From Lachnospiraceae bacterium UBA7598 (GTDB taxonomy: Bacteria > Bacillota > Clostridia > Lachnospirales > Lachnospiraceae): DNA of 11,064 nucleotides. Under the pieces are notes generated by a model. That model did no database searches. It was not told the DNA's origin and worked only from the letters and a program-made list of their open reading frames with translations. The stretch is taken from the NCBI GenBank assembly GCA_002474415.1, contig DLQV01000057.1, forward strand, positions 1-11,064. The letters run 5' to 3'. Position numbers and translations under genes: made by a program. Of this stretch, positions 1 through 6,702 are shown one piece after another (positions within the stretch are counted from its first letter, which is position 1; each line of letters begins with the position of its first letter).

Positions 1-618
1 AAGTACTAATGGCATAACACCTGTCTTCTCCTGAACTGCTGCCAGAGTCTCAAAGCTAAGTCCTGGCCAGTTTGCAGGATATTTTCCATGAATGTTACCG
101 ATACCTGCTGCAAGCATATCTACGCCAAGATCAGCGATAGCCTTGCACTCGTTCGGATCTGCGCACTCGCCCATTCCAACGACACCGTCTTCTTCTCCGC
201 CGATAGAACCAACTTCTGCCTCAATTGACATACCCATTGCATGCGCAATTTTAACGAGCTCACTTGTCTTCTCAACGTTCTCTTTGATATCGTAGTGAGA
301 TCCGTCGAACATGATGGATGTAAATCCGGCCTGGATACACTTGTAGCATCCTTCGTATGTTCCATGATCGAGATGAAGTGCTACAGGAACTGTAATTCCA
401 AGTGAATCGTGCATAGCCTTAACCATAGCTGCTACGGTCTTGAATCCTGTCATATACTTACCAGCACCCTCAGATACACCAAGGATTACAGGGCTCTTTA
501 ATTCCTCTGCGGTAAGAAGAATGGACTTTGTCCACTCCAGGTTATTGATATTGAAGTGACCAACTGCATAGTGGCCTGCTTTTGCTTTTTTCAGCATTTC
601 TGTTGCAGATACTAACAT
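1..618 (-). CDS. fba: Class II fructose-bisphosphate aldolase (3' end cut by window edge)
   Basis: This cytoplasmic glycolytic and gluconeogenic enzyme interconverts fructose 1,6-bisphosphate with dihydroxyacetone phosphate and glyceraldehyde 3-phosphate, using a divalent metal. My reading of the minus strand gives 206 codons from ATG at 618 with no stop before the edge; family members of this type are about 285 residues, so roughly the last quarter is missing. Visible landmarks are HLDHG (residues 82-86, with the catalytic Asp84 and metal ligand His85), the SIEAEVG segment (131-137) and GNIHG (174-178, metal ligand His177). The second His ligand and the substrate glycines lie beyond the edge. 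The start is set by an AGGAGG about 9 bases upstream and by the typical MLVSA...MLKKAKAGHYAVG-like N-terminus. A promoter precedes it, so it is probably transcribed apart from the operon to its right. Confidence 0.96.
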   Translation of the reverse strand, partial: MLVSATEMLKKAKAGHYAVGHFNINNLEWTKSILLTAEELKSPVILGVSEGAGKYMTGFKTVAAMVKAMHDSLGITVPVALHLDHGTYEGCYKCIQAGFTSIMFDGSHYDIKENVEKTSELVKIAHAMGMSIEAEVGSIGGEEDGVVGMGECADPNECKAIADLGVDMLAAGIGNIHGKYPANWPGLSFETLAAVQEKTGVMPLVL

Positions 619-650
619 TTAATATTTCCTCCTAATCATAAGTTACCTAG

Positions 651-679
651 ATTATAGTACACTTTTCCCAAAAAATAAA
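651..679 (-). promoter_or_regulatory. Predicted sigma-A promoter of fba
   Basis: Read on the minus strand, a perfect TATAAT (651-656) is preceded, after a 17-base spacer, by TTTATT (674-679), a weak -35 with three of six consensus matches. Transcription would start near 644, giving a leader of about 26 bases that carries the AGGAGG of fba. The gap 619-688 shows no GC-rich hairpin followed by T residues, so read-through from the upstream lipid kinase gene cannot be excluded. The -10 is convincing and the -35 is inference. Confidence 0.6.
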
Positions 680-688
680 GTTAATTTT

Positions 689-1573
689 TTAACAAAATAT
701 TTCCACTCTCTGTTTCAAATTTCGGATGACGACTTCCCGATGTGCCCCACCGAATTCTCCATCCAGTGTCCACGTCACTTCTTCCCTCGCTGTAATGTGC
801 ACCGTACTTGTTTTAAACGAATAAATCAGATCCGAATCATCAATCATATTGGTCAGGCAGGCAAGAATTTCATTCAGCTCAATCGGATTCTTCGGATTGC
901 GGATCAAAGTCACTTCAAACAGACCATCGTCAAGCTTTACATCATTTCCTGTCATCCCTTTAAACCCTCCAACGGAAACCGAATTGGTAACCATTCCATA
1001 GATGAACTCATCCTGGAATACCTTTCCATCATACTCCACCTGCATACGAAACGACGGAATATCCCGGAGCTGTTTCACGCCCTCCATAATATATGCCACA
1101 TGTCCGAAAATATTTTTCAGCTGCTGGGATGTTTTGTAAGAAACCTCTGTAAACAATCCAAACGCAGCAACATACACAAACGTATCTGAATTGAAAGCTC
1201 CAATGTCACAGGGAAATCTGTTTTCTCCAACTGCACGTTCTGCCGCCTTTATCATTTCTTTTGGAATTCCGAGGGAATTGGCAAAATCATTCGTACTTCC
1301 GGCAGGAATATATCCAATCGGAATGTTCAGTTCCTCCTGCATCAGACCGGTCATTACCTCATCGAGCGTTCCATCTCCGCCGCTGCAGACAATACGATCA
1401 TATCGTGCGCCATCTTCCACCACTTTCCGAGTGGCATCCGCCTGCGCCTGTGTGGTATAGATGGTCACCTCAAATCCTGCTTTTACCATCAGATCCACGA
1501 TGTCCACAAGATGATTTTTAATCTGGCCCTTTCCTGCATGCGGATTAAAAATAAACAACAGTTTCTGGCTCAT
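689..1573 (-). CDS. YegS/BmrU/DgkB-family lipid (diacylglycerol-type) kinase
   Basis: A soluble ATP-dependent lipid kinase of the diacylglycerol kinase catalytic family, 294 residues, the usual length. The N-terminal nucleotide-binding domain shows NPHAGKG (10-16), GGDGTLDEV (65-73) and PAGSTND (90-96). The C-terminal beta domain carries DDGLFEV (215-221) and DGEFGG (271-276), which supply acidic catalytic residues in this family. Relatives phosphorylate diacylglycerol to phosphatidate, recycling lipid released during envelope polymer synthesis; others use sphingosine-like or unknown lipids, so the exact substrate is not proven. It is the last gene of the hprK operon, starting 10 bases after whiA. 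Its ribosome site is a run of five G five bases before the ATG and touches the whiA stop codon, so translation is probably coupled. The bases after its TAA form only an A/T stem. Confidence 0.93.
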   Translation of the reverse strand: MSQKLLFIFNPHAGKGQIKNHLVDIVDLMVKAGFEVTIYTTQAQADATRKVVEDGARYDRIVCSGGDGTLDEVMTGLMQEELNIPIGYIPAGSTNDFANSLGIPKEMIKAAERAVGENRFPCDIGAFNSDTFVYVAAFGLFTEVSYKTSQQLKNIFGHVAYIMEGVKQLRDIPSFRMQVEYDGKVFQDEFIYGMVTNSVSVGGFKGMTGNDVKLDDGLFEVTLIRNPKNPIELNEILACLTNMIDDSDLIYSFKTSTVHITAREEVTWTLDGEFGGAHREVVIRNLKQRVEIFC

Positions 1574-1584
1574 CTTTTCCCCCT
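1573..1584 (-). promoter_or_regulatory. GGGGG-type ribosome binding site of the lipid kinase gene
   Basis: The minus strand reads AGGGGGAAAAGA, running into the ATG at 1573 and touching the whiA stop. The same 12 bases precede hprK, the first gene of the operon. Pairing with the anti-Shine-Dalgarno needs a G-U wobble where AGGAGG would have A. Confidence 0.6.
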
Positions 1585-2444
1585 TACGTTAGATTTTCTG
1601 CAATTGCCGCAAGTTTTCGCAGTCTGTGATTAACTCCGGATTTCCCGACCGGCGGATCGAGATAGGTCCCAAGTTCCTTTAACGTTGCTTCCGGATAATC
1701 CAGGCGCACCTGCGCAATCTCCGCCAGCGGTTCCGGAATGTTATCAAACCCTATCGTATCCCGGATCCGTTTGATATCTTCCATTTGTTTTACTGCTGCA
1801 TTTACCGTTTTGTTGATATTTGCAGTCTCACAGTTTACCTTGCGGTTAACGGAATTGCGCATTTCTTTTAAAATTCTTACATTTTCCAGATTCATCAAAG
1901 ATACATAGGCTTCCATGACATTCAGCAGATCCACAATCTGTGAACCTTCTTTCAGGTAAACCACCATGCGCTCTTTGCGTTCTACAATCTTAGGTTCCGT
2001 CTCAAAAAATTCCATCAGCTCTTTCAGCTGCTGTGCCTGTTCCAATGTATGACAGACAATTTCAAAATGATAGGATTTATTCGGATCGCTGATGGATCCC
2101 GCTGCCATAAATGCTCCACGGATAAACGCTCTCTTACAGCATGTCTGCTGCACCAGCATTCCATCCGCTCTCCGATGATTTATTTTCCGGGACCGGTACG
2201 GTTCCTGGTCCCAGTGCAGGGTCTGCATGATCTGCGAAACCTCCTGTTTCTCTCCAAATATTTTCTGCAGCAGCAGACCATATTTCGTCTGCAGCAGAGA
2301 GTTTTCATTGGAAACCACAAGCCTTCCCTCTTCATCGAGCCTGCCTTCCAGTTCCAGTATTCCTGCCAGTTCTGCGATCTGACAATGTCTGCTCCGTCCA
2401 AACTGTTTTGCCAGTTCTTCTTTCACTTCACTCGAAAATGACAT
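1584..2444 (-). CDS. whiA: DNA-binding protein WhiA
   Basis: WhiA pairs a degenerate LAGLIDADG homing-endonuclease fold with a C-terminal helix-turn-helix. It is a regulator of sporulation septation in Streptomyces and affects division and chromosome segregation in Bacillus, where it is YvcL. Here it has 286 residues, somewhat shorter than the roughly 315 of Bacillus. The typical opening MSFSSEVKEELA is present, as is the CCKRAFIRGAFMAAGSISD segment (102-120) of the second LAGLIDADG-like repeat. The helix-turn-helix lies near residues 253-278, around ATLKELG and GKSGVNHRLRKL. Nuclease activity is not expected in this family. The ATG follows the rapZ stop by one base, and its ribosome site (GAGAGGAAAA) lies in the last rapZ codons, so the two are translationally coupled. 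The usual yvcK gene is not between them. Confidence 0.97.
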   Translation of the reverse strand: MSFSSEVKEELAKQFGRSRHCQIAELAGILELEGRLDEEGRLVVSNENSLLQTKYGLLLQKIFGEKQEVSQIMQTLHWDQEPYRSRKINHRRADGMLVQQTCCKRAFIRGAFMAAGSISDPNKSYHFEIVCHTLEQAQQLKELMEFFETEPKIVERKERMVVYLKEGSQIVDLLNVMEAYVSLMNLENVRILKEMRNSVNRKVNCETANINKTVNAAVKQMEDIKRIRDTIGFDNIPEPLAEIAQVRLDYPEATLKELGTYLDPPVGKSGVNHRLRKLAAIAENLT

Positions 2445-2445
2445 T

Positions 2446-3327
2446 CTATTTTCCTCTCAGCGCGTCTTTCCCGATGTCACGATGTTCGATTTTCAATCCG
2501 TATTCCCGGTTCTTCTTCTGATTCAGACGCTTGTACAATTCATTGGCAAGTGTGACGGAACGATGCTTTCCTCCGGTACATCCGATGGAAATTACCAGCT
2601 GGTTCTTTCCCTCGGAAATATAATGCGGAATCAGAAATGTCACCATATCTTCCAGCTTATTTAAAAAGATTTTTGCCTCATCGTATTTCATGACATACTG
2701 CTGGATCTCCACATCATTGCCGGTCTTTGGGCGAAGTTCTTCTACGTAGTACGGATTTGGCAGAAACCGGACATCCATAACAATATCGGAGTCTGCCGGA
2801 ATTCCGTATTTAAATCCAAAGGAAAGAATTGTCACATACATGCTGTTAAATTCTTCATCCTGCACAAAAATCTTTTCCAGTTCTGTTTTTAATTCTCTTG
2901 TGAGCAGACGACTGGTATCGATAATATAATCCGCTTCTCTTTTCAGAAATTCCATTTTCTGGCGTTCCCGCGTAATTCCCTTATCGACACGCTCGCCCTG
3001 GGCCAATGGATGGCTTCTTCGGGTTTCTTTATAGCGTTTTACAAGAACCGCATCTTCTGCATCCAGGAACAATACTTCATACTGGACATCTTTGCTTTTT
3101 AAGATTTCCAGCATATCCTGCACTTTGTCCAGATTTTCACCGCTTCGCGCATCAATTCCAATGGCAACATTTTTCATCTGTGTATCAAAATTGGTTGCAA
3201 AATCCACAAGTTTATCCAGAAGCGGAATCGGAAGATTATCAATACAAAAGAATCCCATATCTTCCATCATTTTCATTGCTGTACTTTTTCCGGCTCCTGA
3301 CATGCCCGTCACAATTACAAATCTCAT
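2446..3327 (-). CDS. rapZ: RapZ/YvcJ P-loop nucleotide-binding regulator
   Basis: A P-loop protein that hydrolyses ATP and GTP. In E. coli it binds the small RNAs GlmY and GlmZ to control glucosamine-6-phosphate synthase; the Bacillus homologue YvcJ affects competence. The RNA target in this organism is unknown. The sequence shows Walker A GMSGAGKS (8-15), the conserved FFCIDNLP (26-33), a central ETRRSHPL (102-109), and a C-terminal domain with FLPNPYYVEELRP followed by GCTGGKHRSV, which is the most conserved part of the family. Its 293 residues match the family length. The ATG abuts the murB TAA with no intervening base, and an AGGAG lies 8 bases upstream inside murB, so translation is coupled to the peptidoglycan gene. 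That placement fits a role in amino-sugar and wall precursor control. Confidence 0.97.
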   Translation of the reverse strand: MRFVIVTGMSGAGKSTAMKMMEDMGFFCIDNLPIPLLDKLVDFATNFDTQMKNVAIGIDARSGENLDKVQDMLEILKSKDVQYEVLFLDAEDAVLVKRYKETRRSHPLAQGERVDKGITRERQKMEFLKREADYIIDTSRLLTRELKTELEKIFVQDEEFNSMYVTILSFGFKYGIPADSDIVMDVRFLPNPYYVEELRPKTGNDVEIQQYVMKYDEAKIFLNKLEDMVTFLIPHYISEGKNQLVISIGCTGGKHRSVTLANELYKRLNQKKNREYGLKIEHRDIGKDALRGK

Positions 3328-4233
3328 TTAGAACTCTCCTATCATTTTCACTTCCGGTTCAAGTGTCACACCAAACTGTTTTTTCACACGTTCCTGTACA
3401 TCTTTCATTAACTGCACAATCTCTGCGGCAGTGGCATTTCCTCTGTTTATCACAAACCCACAGTGTTTTTCGGAAACCTGGGCATCTCCCACTGCATATC
3501 CTCTCAATCCGGCGTCCATGATCAGCTTTCCTGCAAAATACCCCTCCGGACGCTTAAACGTACTTCCGGCGCTTGGATATTCCAATGGCTGTTTTTCCAC
3601 ACGTTTTTCCCTGAGTTCTGCCATCTTTGCACGGATCTCCTGCTCCGGTGCCGGCGTCAGTGTCAGCTCTGCCTCTAGTACCAGAAAACGCTTCTCCGGA
3701 ATACAGCTGTGCCGGTAAGACAGATCCAGTTTCTCCCGTGAAAGCACCTTTTGCTCGCACTCCGGGGTGAGCACTGTCACCTGCCGGATGATATCTTTCA
3801 TTTCACCGCCATAGGCACCCGCATTCATAGTCACTGCTCCACCCATGCTTCCTGGAATTCCAGCGGCAAATTCCATGCCGCCAAGCCCTGCTGCTGCCGC
3901 TTTTGCTGCCGCCTTAGAGAGCAATGCCCCTGCCTGGACACATAAAGTATTCCCCTGGACTTCCACCGCATTCATCTGTGTTCCAACTTCAATAACAAGT
4001 CCCCGGATCCCTTTATCTCCAACCAGAAGATTACTTCCGTTTCCAATTACGGTCACTGCAACTTTATATTTGTTCGCCAGACGGAGAATTTCCGAAAGTT
4101 CCTGTTTCTTTGGACACACATAAAAATCTGCCGGTCCGCCCACACGAAATGTCGTGTGTTTTTTCATCGGTTCCTGCTGATATACGATCAGTTCCGGCAG
4201 TACTGCTTTGATTTCTTCAAGCCACTGATCCAT
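3328..4233 (-). CDS. murB: UDP-N-acetylenolpyruvoylglucosamine reductase MurB
   Basis: A cytoplasmic FAD enzyme that uses NADPH to reduce UDP-GlcNAc-enolpyruvate to UDP-MurNAc, the second committed step of peptidoglycan precursor synthesis. The N-terminal FAD-binding region shows THTTFRVGGPAD-like residues (TTFRVGGPAD, 27-36), GNGSNLLV (64-71) and GIPGSMGGAV (125-134). Catalytic candidates are Arg174 in LSYRHS, the proton-donor Ser224 in AGSTFKRP (222-229) and Glu294 in LEPEVK. The short SAGSTFKRPEGYFAG form marks the Gram-positive type II MurB. Its 301 residues are full length. The ATG overlaps the apeA stop by one base (TAATG), with AAGGAGG directly upstream inside apeA, so translation is coupled. 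Confidence 0.98.
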   Translation of the reverse strand: MDQWLEEIKAVLPELIVYQQEPMKKHTTFRVGGPADFYVCPKKQELSEILRLANKYKVAVTVIGNGSNLLVGDKGIRGLVIEVGTQMNAVEVQGNTLCVQAGALLSKAAAKAAAAGLGGMEFAAGIPGSMGGAVTMNAGAYGGEMKDIIRQVTVLTPECEQKVLSREKLDLSYRHSCIPEKRFLVLEAELTLTPAPEQEIRAKMAELREKRVEKQPLEYPSAGSTFKRPEGYFAGKLIMDAGLRGYAVGDAQVSEKHCGFVINRGNATAAEIVQLMKDVQERVKKQFGVTLEPEVKMIGEF

Positions 4234-5636
4234 TATGCCTCCTTCAGGAATGCCACATAACCGTGCAGTGCCTCATACAGATCCACTTTGCTGATAATTT
4301 CCCATGGTGCATGCATATTCAGTACGGCAACACCACTGTCAATAACATTCATGCCATAATTTGCAAGAATATAGGCGATGGTTCCGCCGCCTCCCTGATC
4401 TACTTTTCCAAGTTCAGACGTCTGAAACGATACCTCATGATCATCAAAAATTCTACGCAGTTTTGCAATATACTCTGCATTTGCATCATTCGAACCTGAT
4501 TTTCCTCTGGCCCCTGTATATTTGTTCAGGACAAGTCCCTTTCCAAAATAAGCGCAGTTGCGTTTTTCCATCACAGACGGATAATTCGGATCAAATGCTG
4601 CAGATACATCAGAGGAAAGCACTCTGGAATTGTGCAGTGCCCTGCGCACCTTTAATTCACTGTATTCTCCAAGCAGATTAATGATCTCTGCCACACTGTC
4701 CTCAAAGAAATGGGATTGCATGCCGGATGCTCCGACACTTCCGATCTCCTCTTTGTCTACCAGAAGACACACACTGGTATGCTGTGGTTTTTCAATCTCA
4801 AGCATTGCCGCAAAAGATGGATAAGCACATACTCTGTCGTCATGTCCGTATCCCATGATCATGCTGCGATCAAATCCGTAATCCCTGGCAGCCCCTGACG
4901 GAACAACTTCAATCTCCGCAGAAAGGAAATCTTCTTCCTCCACGCCATACTCCTTGGACAAAATATTTAAAATATTTGCCTTTACGCGGTCTTTTATCTC
5001 TTTTTTCTCTTTTTCATCATCATTTGCTGCCGGGATGCTTCCAACCAGAAGATCAAGGTTCTCTCCCTCTATCACTTTGGATGCTTTCTTCTCCATCTGC
5101 TCTCCCGCCAAATGAATCAGCAGATCACTCACGCCAAAAACAGGATCTTCCGGTTTTTCTCCGATATTTACGATAACGGTTGTGCCGTCTTTTTTACAGA
5201 TTACCCCGTGCAGTGCAAGTGGAAGTGTTACCCACTGGTATTTTTTCACACCGCCATAGTAATGGGTATCCAACAGTGCCATCTCTGTATCTTCGTATAA
5301 CGGTACCTGTTTTAAATCCATACGTGGGGAATCAATATGGGCACCGAGAATATTCATTCCTTCCTCGATATCTTTCTCACCAATCACAAACAATGCGAGC
5401 CCTTTACCCATATTATTGGCAACGATACGGTCTCCGGCTTTCAGTTTCGCATTCTGTGCAATCTTTTCACTCAGATCTGCAAATCCTGCTTCTTTTGCCT
5501 GCCGGTACAGTTCTGCCGCACACTCACGCTCCGTCTTGCAGGCAGATATAAACTTGCGGTATTCTTCCGCAAATGTAAATACATCCTGTCTTTTGGTTCC
5601 TTCCGGGTATTTCTCCCACGCATTTTTCTTTTCCAT
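4233..5636 (-). CDS. apeA: M18-family metal aminopeptidase (aspartyl/general aminopeptidase)
   Basis: A cytoplasmic two-metal aminopeptidase of peptidase family M18, 467 residues, the length of the bacterial ApeA type. It removes N-terminal residues from peptides; the residue preference cannot be read from the sequence. Likely metal and catalytic residues are His100 with Asp102 in GAHIDSPRMD (98-107), Asp266/267 in GYGHDDR, Glu296 and Glu297 in DKEEIGSVGASG, Asp343 in SSDVSAAFDP and His442 in NMHAPWE. The glycine-rich KVDQGGGGTIA (411-421) is also typical. There is no signal peptide. It begins 28 bases after hprK, with a GAGGAG 11 bases before the ATG, and ends overlapping murB. A peptidase is not an obvious partner for HprK or MurB, but the one-base overlap makes operon membership clear. 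Confidence 0.95.
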   Translation of the reverse strand: MEKKNAWEKYPEGTKRQDVFTFAEEYRKFISACKTERECAAELYRQAKEAGFADLSEKIAQNAKLKAGDRIVANNMGKGLALFVIGEKDIEEGMNILGAHIDSPRMDLKQVPLYEDTEMALLDTHYYGGVKKYQWVTLPLALHGVICKKDGTTVIVNIGEKPEDPVFGVSDLLIHLAGEQMEKKASKVIEGENLDLLVGSIPAANDDEKEKKEIKDRVKANILNILSKEYGVEEEDFLSAEIEVVPSGAARDYGFDRSMIMGYGHDDRVCAYPSFAAMLEIEKPQHTSVCLLVDKEEIGSVGASGMQSHFFEDSVAEIINLLGEYSELKVRRALHNSRVLSSDVSAAFDPNYPSVMEKRNCAYFGKGLVLNKYTGARGKSGSNDANAEYIAKLRRIFDDHEVSFQTSELGKVDQGGGGTIAYILANYGMNVIDSGVAVLNMHAPWEIISKVDLYEALHGYVAFLKEA

Positions 5637-5664
5637 TATTTCTACATCTCCTCATTACTCTCGT

Positions 5665-6606
5665 CTATTCTTCATCGTCGCTTTTTGTCATATTCGCCTG
5701 AACCCTGCGATACAATTCCTGTGCAGCATTATATCCCATCTTTTTCTGTCTATGGTTGACTGCTGCTGTCTCACAGATAACCGCCAGATTTCGTCCCGGA
5801 CGGATTGGCAAGGAATGACATACCACCTTGTTGCCCAGATATTCAATATACTCTTCTTCCAGTCCCAGACGGTCATAATCTGCATCTTTCTTCCAGTCTT
5901 CCAGTTTAATGACCAGATCGATCTGCTGCTTTTCCTTGACACACTCTACACCATATAACGTCTTTACATCAATGATTCCAATGCCCCGCAACTCAATGAA
6001 ATGCCGGGTCACTTCCGGAGAGGTTCCGATCAGCGTATGCTCGTTGATCTTGCGGATCTCCACTACATCATCGGTAACCAGACGGTGTCGCCGGCGGATC
6101 AGCTCCAGTGCTGCTTCACTCTTTCCGATTCCGCTGTCTCCCGTAATCATAAGGCCCTCGCCATATACATCAACGAGAACACCATGTACGGTAATACAAG
6201 GTGCCAGTTCTTCGCCCAGTGTATAGATCAGCTCTGCCATAAATTCAGAAGTCGGCCGGTCCGTCCCCAGAACCGGGACTTCATTTTTCATTGCCTCTTC
6301 CAAAAAGATTGCATCTGGCTGCAGATTACGGCAAAAAATCACACATGGAATATCAAACTTCAGAAACGCATCATAGCGGGTTTTCTTTTCTTCATCGCTC
6401 ATCTGCTGAATAAATGTATATTCTACATTTCCGATCATCTGTATTCTTGATTCCTCAAAATGTTCGAAATATCCGGTCAGCTGCAAAGCTGGACGGTTTA
6501 CATCGCTGGAAATAATCTTACATTTTTTCAGATTAATATCCGATGTGAAATTTTTCAAATTTAAAACCTGTGCAACCTTTGCAACACTAACACTTCCATC
6601 TGACAT
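5665..6606 (-). CDS. hprK: HPr kinase/phosphorylase
   Basis: A bifunctional enzyme that phosphorylates HPr on a serine (Ser46 in model species) with ATP or pyrophosphate when glycolytic intermediates are high, and removes that phosphate when inorganic phosphate is high. Ser-phosphorylated HPr is the corepressor of CcpA and slows sugar uptake by the phosphotransferase system. The N-terminal domain covers about residues 1-130. The catalytic domain has His141, Walker A GDSGIGKS (156-163), the Asp pair at 179-180 and the family signature LRGIGIIDVKTLYG (206-219). Its 313 residues are normal length. The ATG is supported by a GGGGG ribosome site 8 bases upstream. It heads the six-gene operon behind a good promoter; the HPr gene itself is not in this window. 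Confidence 0.98.
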   Translation of the reverse strand: MSDGSVSVAKVAQVLNLKNFTSDINLKKCKIISSDVNRPALQLTGYFEHFEESRIQMIGNVEYTFIQQMSDEEKKTRYDAFLKFDIPCVIFCRNLQPDAIFLEEAMKNEVPVLGTDRPTSEFMAELIYTLGEELAPCITVHGVLVDVYGEGLMITGDSGIGKSEAALELIRRRHRLVTDDVVEIRKINEHTLIGTSPEVTRHFIELRGIGIIDVKTLYGVECVKEKQQIDLVIKLEDWKKDADYDRLGLEEEYIEYLGNKVVCHSLPIRPGRNLAVICETAAVNHRQKKMGYNAAQELYRRVQANMTKSDDEE

Positions 6607-6608
6607 AC

Positions 6609-6620
6609 TCTTTTCCCCCT
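6609..6620 (-). promoter_or_regulatory. GGGGG-type ribosome binding site of hprK
   Basis: The minus strand reads AGGGGGAAAAGA, 8 bases from the G run to the hprK ATG. It is identical over 12 bases to the site before the last gene of the same operon (1573-1584). It replaces the AGGAGG used by fba, murB and pyrG in this window. Confidence 0.6.
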
Positions 6621-6651
6621 GTGGCTTATATTAAACAGTACCTGTACCGGC

Positions 6652-6669
6652 CTGTTTTTGCATAAACAG
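6652..6669 (-). repeat. Inverted repeat at the predicted hprK transcription start
   Basis: CTGTTT and AAACAG, perfect 6-base arms around a 6-base centre, begin immediately after the predicted -10 of the hprK promoter and cover the likely start near 6663. It could be a repressor operator or a small 5' hairpin in the mRNA. With arms this short, chance is also possible. Confidence 0.4.
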
Positions 6670-6698
6670 ATTGTACCATGAATCTTTCCATATCACAA
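6670..6698 (-). promoter_or_regulatory. Predicted sigma-A promoter of the hprK operon
   Basis: On the minus strand, TTGTGA (6693-6698) is separated by exactly 17 bases from TACAAT (6670-6675). The start would be near 6663, leaving a leader of about 57 bases before hprK. It lies wholly in the 94-base spacer after uvrC, which contains no terminator-like hairpin with a T run, so low read-through from ftsH-uvrC may add to it. Both boxes match consensus well. Confidence 0.75.
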
Positions 6699-6702
6699 GT
6701 TA

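Noticed and set aside
670..690. Possible terminator after the lipid kinase gene
   Set aside because: The stem (AAAAAAT with ATTTTTT) is only A/T pairs and overlaps the stop codon and the fba promoter region; too weak to call.
3006..3521. A 171-codon plus-strand open frame opposite rapZ and murB
   Set aside because: Antisense shadow across a coupled gene junction; composition is biased and no motif is seen.
5416..5958. A 180-codon plus-strand open frame spanning the apeA-hprK junction
   Set aside because: It lies opposite two well-supported genes and its product is Ser/Phe/Cys-rich with no family resemblance.
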